Shown: piece after piece, positions 59,064-64,000 of the stretch
How the letters are laid out: each line of letters begins with the position of its first letter
Numbering within the stretch: position 1 is the stretch's first letter
From: Azospirillum sp. B21
GTDB taxonomy: Bacteria > Pseudomonadota > Alphaproteobacteria > Azospirillales > Azospirillaceae
Reading direction: 5' to 3'
NCBI RefSeq assembly: GCF_008364825.1
Contig: NZ_VTTO01000009.1
Span: 62,001 to 126,000, forward strand
DNA: 64,000 bases
Position numbers and translations under genes: made by a program
Notes under the pieces: generated by a model
Seen by the model: the letters and a program-made list of their open reading frames with translations, nothing else
Told to the model about the DNA's origin: nothing
Database searches by the model: none

Positions 59064-59597
59064 TTACTTCTTCTTACCTTCCTTGCGCAGGACGGTTTCG
59101 GTCTCGTACTTGATGCCCTTGCCCTTGTAGGGCTCCGGCTTCTTCCAGCCGCGGATCTCGGCAGCCACCTGGCCGACCTTGTGCTTGTCGTAGCCGCTGA
59201 CCGAAATGGCCGTCGGCTTGTCGCACTTGATCGTGATGCCTTCCGGAATCGGGTACTTCACGTCGTGCGAGAAGCCGAGCTGCATGACCAGCTCCTTGCC
59301 CTGCACGGCCGCGCGGTAACCGACGCCGTTGATCTCGAGGTTGATCGTGTAGCCCTGGCTGACACCGGTGACCATGTTGTTGATCAGGGTGCGCGAGGTC
59401 GCCCACATGACGCGGGCGCGCTTGCTGTCGTTTGCCGGCTTCACCACCACCTTGCCGTCTTCCAGCGAGGCGGTGATGTCGTCGATCAGGGTCAGGCTGA
59501 GTTGCCCCAGCTTGCCCTTGGCCGTCACCTGCTGACCGTCGACTTTCACGTCGACGCCAGCCGGGACCGGCACGGGATGCTTGCCAATGCGCGACAT
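59064..59597 (-). CDS. rplF: Ribosomal protein L6 (uL6)
   Basis: The 177-residue protein starts MSRIGKHPVPVPAGVDV; the ATG at 59597 is preferred because the frame to 59663 is not conserved. The C-terminal signature GYDKHKVGQVAAEIRGWKKPEPYKGKGI is intact. It binds 23S rRNA near the GTPase centre. It follows rpsH by 13 bases. Confidence 0.97.
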   Translation of the reverse strand: MSRIGKHPVPVPAGVDVKVDGQQVTAKGKLGQLSLTLIDDITASLEDGKVVVKPANDSKRARVMWATSRTLINNMVTGVSQGYTINLEINGVGYRAAVQGKELVMQLGFSHDVKYPIPEGITIKCDKPTAISVSGYDKHKVGQVAAEIRGWKKPEPYKGKGIKYETETVLRKEGKKK

Positions 59598-59610
59598 CTG
59601 CCAATCCCCC

Positions 59611-60009
59611 TTAGAACACGCGGCAGAGGACTTCACCGCCGACGTTGGCGGCGCGGGCCTCATTGTCCGACATCACACCGCGCGGGGTCGAAAGGATCGA
59701 CAGACCAAGCCCGTTGTAGACACGGGGCAGGTCGGCGATCTTCGAGTAGACGCGACGGCCGGGCTTCGACACACGGGCGATCTGCTTAATGACAGGCTCG
59801 CCTTCGTGGTACTTCAGCTCGATCTTCAGGTTCTTGACGCCCGGACGCAGTTCTTCCTCGGACCAGCCGCGGATGAAGCCTTCACGCTTCAGAACTTCCA
59901 GGACGTTGACGCGCAGCTTAGACGCCGGGGAAACCACAACGGACATGCGGGCGTGCTGACCGTTGCGGATGCGGGTCAGCATATCGCCGAGCGGATCGCT
60001 CAAAGACAT
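59611..60009 (-). CDS. rpsH: Ribosomal protein S8 (uS8)
   Basis: The 132-residue protein has MSLSDPLGDMLTRIRNGQ at the start and the C-terminal LSILSTPRGVMSDNEARAANVGGEVLC signature. It is a primary 16S binder and, in E. coli, the spc-operon autorepressor; whether that holds here is not visible. It lies 13 bases after rpsN. Confidence 0.97.
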   Translation of the reverse strand: MSLSDPLGDMLTRIRNGQHARMSVVVSPASKLRVNVLEVLKREGFIRGWSEEELRPGVKNLKIELKYHEGEPVIKQIARVSKPGRRVYSKIADLPRVYNGLGLSILSTPRGVMSDNEARAANVGGEVLCRVF

Positions 60010-60022
60010 TCTCGGACCCTCC

Positions 60023-60328
60023 TTACCAGCTCGACTTCGTCATGCCCGGGATCTGGCCGGTAGAGGCCAGTTCGCGGAGCGTGACGCGGGACAGCTTGAA
60101 CTTGCGATAGAACGCGCGCGGACGCCCGGTCATTTCGCAGCGGTTCCGGACGCGCACCTTCGAGGAGTTGCGCGGCAGTTCGGCCAGCTTGAGGCGGGCA
60201 GCGAATTGCTCTTCCGGCGGGAGGGTCTTGTCGTTCGCGATTGCCTTCAGGCGCGCACGCTTGTTCGCGTACTGCTTGGCCAGCTTGGCGCGACGCTTGT
60301 TCTTTTCGATGGCACTGGTCTTAGCCAT
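60023..60328 (-). CDS. rpsN: Ribosomal protein S14 (uS14), zinc-less form
   Basis: The 101-residue long form lacks the CxxC zinc pairs, as usual in proteobacteria. The end CEMTGRPRAFYRKFKLSRVTLRELASTGQIPGMTKSSW is diagnostic. It sits in the 30S head and lies 15 bases after rplE. Confidence 0.97.
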   Translation of the reverse strand: MAKTSAIEKNKRRAKLAKQYANKRARLKAIANDKTLPPEEQFAARLKLAELPRNSSKVRVRNRCEMTGRPRAFYRKFKLSRVTLRELASTGQIPGMTKSSW

Positions 60329-60343
60329 GGTCGTGCTCCAGCC

Positions 60344-60886
60344 TCAGCTCACGAACGGCATGTCGAAGCCCTTCAGGAGAGCCTTGGCTTCCTGGTCGGT
60401 CTTCGCCGTAGTGACGATGATGATGTCCATGCCGCGGATCTGATCGATCTTGTCGTAATCGATCTCCGGGAAAATGATCTGCTCCTTGACGCCCATGGCA
60501 TAGTTACCACGGCCGTCGAAGCTGTCACCCGGGATACCGCGGAAGTCACGGACGCGCGGCAACGCAATCGTCACCAGGCGATCCAGGAACTCGTACATGC
60601 GGTCGCGACGGAGCGTGACCTTGCAGCCGATCGCCATGCCTTCGCGCAGCTTGAACTGGGCGATCGACTTGCGCGACTTGGTCACCACCGGCTTCTGACC
60701 GGTGATGGCGGCCATCTCGGCCACGGCGAGCTGGATCTTCTTGGAGTCGGCGACAGCCTCGCCGACACCCATGTTGACCACGATCTTCTCGATCCGCGGA
60801 ACTTCCAGGTCGTTCTTGTAGCCGAATTCCGACTTCAGAGCGGCGCGGATCTTGGAATCGTAAACTTCTTTCAGACGTGCGGTCAT
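60344..60886 (-). CDS. rplE: Ribosomal protein L5 (uL5)
   Basis: The 180-residue protein starts MTARLKEVYDSKIRAAL and has PRIEKIVVNMGVGEA and the VTKSRKSIAQFKLREG signature. It binds 5S rRNA and contacts tRNA in the P site. The ATG at 60886 is chosen over the non-conserved extension to 61072. It lies ten bases after rplX. Confidence 0.97.
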   Translation of the reverse strand: MTARLKEVYDSKIRAALKSEFGYKNDLEVPRIEKIVVNMGVGEAVADSKKIQLAVAEMAAITGQKPVVTKSRKSIAQFKLREGMAIGCKVTLRRDRMYEFLDRLVTIALPRVRDFRGIPGDSFDGRGNYAMGVKEQIIFPEIDYDKIDQIRGMDIIIVTTAKTDQEAKALLKGFDMPFVS

Positions 60887-60896
60887 GCCCGGGCCC

Positions 60897-61214
60897 TCAC
60901 AGGTCAATGACTTCGCCGGACCGCTTGGCGACACGCACCTTGCGGCCATCCTCAAGGATCTTGAAGCCGACGCGGGTCGGCTTGCCATCCTTGGGATCGA
61001 CGTGAGCGAGATTGGAGACGTTGATCGGCGCCTCCATCTCGATGATGCCACCCTGCGAGCGGGCGCTGGCACGCTGGTGCTTCTTCACCACGTTCACGCC
61101 CTGCACAACGGCACGGTTCTCCTTGGGGAAAACCTTCAACACCTCGCCGGTCTTGCCCTTGTCACGGCCGGTCAGGACAACGACCTTGTCCTTGGTCTTG
61201 ATCTTGGCGGCCAT
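60897..61214 (-). CDS. rplX: Ribosomal protein L24 (uL24)
   Basis: The 105-residue protein has the KOW motif VVVLTGRDKGKTGEVLKVFPKENRAVVQGVN. It starts 50S assembly. Its ATG overlaps the rplN stop by one base (TAATG), giving coupled translation. Confidence 0.97.
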   Translation of the reverse strand: MAAKIKTKDKVVVLTGRDKGKTGEVLKVFPKENRAVVQGVNVVKKHQRASARSQGGIIEMEAPINVSNLAHVDPKDGKPTRVGFKILEDGRKVRVAKRSGEVIDL

Positions 61215-61582
61215 TACAGCACCTCCGGCGCCAGCGAGATGATCTTCATGAACTTCTTGCCGCGAAGCTCACGAGTGACCGGCCCGAAAATACGGGTGCC
61301 GATCGGCTCGCCCTGCTTGTTGATCAGCACGGCGGCGTTGCGGTCGAAACGGATCGCTGACCCGTCCTCCCGACGCAGTTCCTTCGCGGTGCGGACGATG
61401 ACGGCACGATGCACGTCGCCCTTCTTGACGCGGCCCTTCGGAATGGCCTCCTTGACCGAGACGACGATGACGTCGCCCACGGTCGCGACCTTCCGCTTGG
61501 ACCCGCCAAGCACCTTGATGCACTGCACCCGGCGCGCCCCGCTGTTATCGGCGACTTCCAGGTTGGTTTGCATCTGGATCAT
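61214..61582 (-). CDS. rplN: Ribosomal protein L14 (uL14)
   Basis: The 122-residue protein starts MIQMQTNLEVADNSGARRVQCIKVLGG and ends FMKIISLAPEVL, fully typical. It lies at the intersubunit bridge. It follows rpsQ by 19 bases and overlaps rplX by one. Confidence 0.97.
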   Translation of the reverse strand: MIQMQTNLEVADNSGARRVQCIKVLGGSKRKVATVGDVIVVSVKEAIPKGRVKKGDVHRAVIVRTAKELRREDGSAIRFDRNAAVLINKQGEPIGTRIFGPVTRELRGKKFMKIISLAPEVL

Positions 61583-61601
61583 TGTTTACGACCTTTCGTT
61601 A

Positions 61602-61856
61602 TCACGCGGCGCCGCTGTCGGCGGCGGACTCCGTCACGACCGTCCAACGCTTGGACTTCGAGATCGGGCGGCATTCGATGATCGAAACGGTATCGCCGAC
61701 CTTGAACTGGTTGCCCTCGTCGTGGGCGGCGTACTTCTTCGACTGACGAATGAACTTCTTGTACACGGGGTGCATGACACGGCGCTCGACAAGAACCGTA
61801 ACGGTCTTGTCGCACTTGTCGCTGACCACCGTGCCCTGCAGAACGCGGCGAGGCAT
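61602..61856 (-). CDS. rpsQ: Ribosomal protein S17 (uS17)
   Basis: The 84-residue OB-fold protein has GTVVSDKCDKTVTVLVERRVMHPVYKKFIR and the DTVSIIECRPISKSKRW signature, plus a short acidic C-terminal tail. It follows rpmC by 12 bases. Confidence 0.97.
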   Translation of the reverse strand: MPRRVLQGTVVSDKCDKTVTVLVERRVMHPVYKKFIRQSKKYAAHDEGNQFKVGDTVSIIECRPISKSKRWTVVTESAADSGAA

Positions 61857-61868
61857 GGATGATCCCCC

Positions 61869-62075
61869 TTACTTGCCGGCGTCGGCGGAGCGGGCACGCT
61901 CGCCGAGGATGGTCTTGATGCGGGCGATGTCGCGACGCACCGTGTTCACCCGCGCGGTGTTCTCCAGCTGGCCGGAGGCCTTCTGGAAACGCAGGTTGAA
62001 CTGTTCCTTCTTGAGCTGGAGGAGCTGATCATTCAGCTCATCCGCGCTCTTCGTACGAATGTCTACGGCCTTCAT
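61869..62075 (-). CDS. rpmC: Ribosomal protein L29 (uL29)
   Basis: The 68-residue two-helix protein has LKKEQFNLRFQKASGQLENTARVNTVRRDIARIKT. It sits at the exit tunnel where trigger factor and SRP bind. Its ATG overlaps the rplP stop (ATGA). Confidence 0.97.
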   Translation of the reverse strand: MKAVDIRTKSADELNDQLLQLKKEQFNLRFQKASGQLENTARVNTVRRDIARIKTILGERARSADAGK

Positions 62076-62503
62076 GCCGCGGTCTCCTCGACACCGCCCA
62101 GGCGGGTCACCAGCTTCACCTTGATCGGCAGCTTCGCGGCCGCCAGAGCGAAGGCGGTTTTTGCCACATCTGCCGGCACGCCGTCCAGTTCAAACAGGAT
62201 GCGACCCGGCTTCACGCGAGCCGCCCAGTACTCCGGCGAACCCTTACCGGAACCCATGCGGACTTCGGCGGGCTTGGTGGAGACGGGGAGGTCCGGGAAA
62301 ATGCGGATCCAGACGCGGCCCTGACGCTTCATCGCGCGGGTGATCGCGCGGCGAGCCGCTTCGATCTGACGGGCGGTGATGCGCTCCGGCTCCAGGGCCT
62401 TCAGGCCGTAGGAGCCGAAATTGAGGGCGGTGCCGCCCTTGGCGTTGCCGTGGATGCGGCCCTTGTGGGCCTTACGGAATTTCGTGCGCTTGGGAGAAAG
62501 CAT
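62072..62503 (-). CDS. rplP: Ribosomal protein L16 (uL16)
   Basis: The 143-residue protein starts MLSPKRTKFRKAHKGRIHG and has GSYGLKALEPERITARQIEAARRAITR and MGSGKGSPEYWAARVKPG. It contacts the A-site tRNA elbow. It follows rpsC by 12 bases and overlaps rpmC by four. Confidence 0.97.
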   Translation of the reverse strand: MLSPKRTKFRKAHKGRIHGNAKGGTALNFGSYGLKALEPERITARQIEAARRAITRAMKRQGRVWIRIFPDLPVSTKPAEVRMGSGKGSPEYWAARVKPGRILFELDGVPADVAKTAFALAAAKLPIKVKLVTRLGGVEETAA

Positions 62504-62515
62504 CGCTCGGCCCCT

Positions 62516-63265
62516 TTACTCGCGTTCGGAGCGCTCGGAGCGCTCGCGACGGTCGCGGCGATCGTGACGATCGCGGCGCGGCTCGCCGTCGGTCGACACC
62601 GGCTCGGAACCCATGCGCTTGTCCTGCGCCATCGGGTCGTGAGCCATGACCTCGCCCTTGAACACCCACACCTTGACACCGCAGGTGCCGTAGGTGGTCT
62701 TGGCGGTGCCCACACCGTAATCGATGTCGGCGCGCAGGGTGTGCAACGGAACGCGGCCCTCGCGGTACCACTCCATGCGGGCGATTTCCGCACCGCCGAG
62801 ACGGCCGGAGCAGTTGATCCGGATGCCCTGGGCGCCCAGACGCATGGCGGACTGCACGGCGCGCTTCATGGCGCGACGAAATGCCACGCGACGCTCGAGC
62901 TGGCTGGCGATGTTCTCAGCGATGAGGCGAGCGTCGATCTCCGGCTTGCGGATCTCGACGATGTTCAGGCTCACCTCGCTGCCGGTCATCTTCGACAGCT
63001 CAAGACGCAGCTTCTCGATGTCCGCGCCCTTCTTGCCGATCACCACGCCCGGACGGGCCGAGTGGATGGTGATGCGGGCCTTCTTGGCCGGACGTTCGAT
63101 GACGACGCGCGAGCAACCGGCCTGCTGCAGGCGACCCTGCAGATAGCCACGCAGCTTCAGGTCCTGGTGCAGCAGGTTGGCGTAGTCGCGCTTGGCGAAC
63201 CAACGGCTGTCCCAGGTCCGGTTGATGCCGAGGCGCAGCCCGATCGGATTGATTTTCTGACCCAT
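62516..63265 (-). CDS. rpsC: Ribosomal protein S3 (uS3)
   Basis: The 249-residue protein has the N-terminal MGQKINPIGLRLGINRTWDSRW, a KH domain (VVIGKKGADIEKLR), and the S3 C-terminal domain (GIRINCSGRLGGAEIAR, VPLHTLRADIDYG). A highly charged tail of about 25 residues (RRDRHDRRDRRERSERSERE) extends beyond the conserved end. Its ATG overlaps the rplV stop by one base. Confidence 0.97.
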   Translation of the reverse strand: MGQKINPIGLRLGINRTWDSRWFAKRDYANLLHQDLKLRGYLQGRLQQAGCSRVVIERPAKKARITIHSARPGVVIGKKGADIEKLRLELSKMTGSEVSLNIVEIRKPEIDARLIAENIASQLERRVAFRRAMKRAVQSAMRLGAQGIRINCSGRLGGAEIARMEWYREGRVPLHTLRADIDYGVGTAKTTYGTCGVKVWVFKGEVMAHDPMAQDKRMGSEPVSTDGEPRRDRHDRRDRRERSERSERE

Positions 63266-63660
63266 TACTCGGCCCCCTCGGCAACGGCGGCGTCACGCTC
63301 GCGAACGATGATCGTCAGGTTGCTGAACAGCTTCTCGACCCGGGCGCCGCGACCGCGGGCACGGGCGTGGAAGCGCTTCATCACCAGAGCGCGACCGACC
63401 GTCGCCGACGACACGTACAGACGGTCGACGTCGAGCTGGTGGTTGTTCTCGGCGTTCGCGATCGCGGCCTGCAGGACCTTCTTCACTTCGCCGGCGATGC
63501 GACGCTTGGAGAAGGTCAGCTCGGCCACGGCGCGGCTGGCATCCATGTTCCGGATCAGCTGGGCGACGAGGTTGAGCTTCCGCGGGCTGGTGCGGATCAT
63601 CGGATTGCGGGCCAGAGCCTCGTTCTCCGCGATCCGGCTGGGATTGGCAGACTTGCCCAT
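63265..63660 (-). CDS. rplV: Ribosomal protein L22 (uL22)
   Basis: The 131-residue protein has MIRTSPRKLNLVAQLIRNMD and the C-terminal KRFHARARGRGARVEKLFSNLTIIV signature that reaches into the exit tunnel. It lies three bases after rpsS; it has the usual short N-terminal extension and an acidic C-terminal end. Confidence 0.97.
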   Translation of the reverse strand: MGKSANPSRIAENEALARNPMIRTSPRKLNLVAQLIRNMDASRAVAELTFSKRRIAGEVKKVLQAAIANAENNHQLDVDRLYVSSATVGRALVMKRFHARARGRGARVEKLFSNLTIIVRERDAAVAEGAE

Positions 63661-63663
63661 GGC

Positions 63664-63942
63664 TTACTTCCTCTTCGCCTTCTTGTCCGCCGCGTGGCCA
63701 TAGAAGGTCCGCGTCGGAGCGAACTCGCCGAACTTGTGACCGATCATGTGCTCGGTAACCAGAACCGGCAGGAACTTGTGGCCGTTGTAGACGCCGAACG
63801 TCAGACCGACGAACTGCGGCAGGATGGTCGAACGACGCGACCAGATCTTGATGATCTCGTTGCGGCCCGAAGCCCGGCTCTTGTCCGCCTTCTTCAGCAG
63901 ATAGCCGTCGACGAACGGGCCCTTCCAAACGGAGCGTGCCAT
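63664..63942 (-). CDS. rpsS: Ribosomal protein S19 (uS19)
   Basis: The 92-residue protein starts MARSVWKGPFVDGYLLKKADK and has KIWSRRSTILPQFVGLTFGVYNGHKFLPV. It lies in the 30S head. It starts 12 bases after the rplB stop. Confidence 0.97.
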   Translation of the reverse strand: MARSVWKGPFVDGYLLKKADKSRASGRNEIIKIWSRRSTILPQFVGLTFGVYNGHKFLPVLVTEHMIGHKFGEFAPTRTFYGHAADKKAKRK

Positions 63943-63954
63943 CGTTCGACCTCC

Positions 63955-64000
63955 TTACTTCGAATGACGGCGGCGCAGGATCAGGCCATCCGTCTTCTTG
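63955..64000 (-). CDS. rplB: Ribosomal protein L2 (uL2), C-terminal end only
   Basis: Only the last 14 codons and the TAA stop (63955-63957) are inside the window. They read KKTDGLILRRRHSK, matching the basic C terminus of L2. The position before rpsS is the standard S10-operon order. Confidence 0.88.
   Translation of the reverse strand, partial: KKTDGLILRRRHSK

Overview
The window reads as chromosome of a nitrogen-fixing alphaproteobacterium, most likely Azospirillum or a close Rhodospirillales relative. The reasons are the high GC content, the end of nifW next to a fixABCX operon with a sigma-54/NifA-type promoter, alphaproteobacterial marker genes (F1FO-ATPase zeta inhibitor, PhyR, DUF1127, zinc-less S14), and a standard S10/spc ribosomal operon. 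This is inferred from protein resemblance and gene order only.

Layout. 1-5316: nif/fix end, with nifW, a small unknown gene, a single-domain response regulator, then fixABCX on the minus strand; upstream of fixA lie a -24/-12 element and two tandem TGT-N10-ACA sites. 5335-9470: a large hybrid histidine kinase, and divergently a BglII/BstYI-type restriction endonuclease with no methylase beside it. 9502-19553: envelope and lipid genes (LysE exporters, LpxL-like acyltransferase, LpxK, WaaA, a glycosyltransferase coupled to an LpxH-like hydrolase, a lipid kinase). 19579-30230: housekeeping and catabolic genes (alkA-like, purS/purC, ATPase zeta, two amidohydrolase-type enzymes, CreA, AI-2E transporter, RlpA-like) interspersed with two families of intergenic inverted repeats. 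30697-35918: MaoC hydratase, RibF, Bcr/CflA transporter, MgtC, and ornithine decarboxylase behind a long structured leader that contains a small ORF.

35955-39492 is the most unusual part. Two relics of a group II intron carry the same internal deletion, and each sits directly after a different rho-independent terminator, the target-site habit of group IIC introns. Between them lie a possible untranslated RNA, phyR, purU and an unknown gene. 39524-54282: DUF1127, HAD/cupin pair, tripartite tricarboxylate transporter (tctBA divergent from tctC), queC, a PAS histidine kinase, metY with an adjacent hydrolase, a GCS2 ligase/N-formylglutamate amidohydrolase pair, a Cys-rich lipoprotein with a Tudor-like tail, and an EamA exporter. 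54446-64000: a FadR-type regulator, then adk-secY-rplO-rpmD-rpsE-rplR-rplF-rpsH-rpsN-rplE-rplX-rplN-rpsQ-rpmC-rplP-rpsC-rplV-rpsS-rplB, all on the minus strand and transcribed from the right edge inwards.

No tRNA, rRNA, CRISPR array, intact insertion sequence or prophage was seen.
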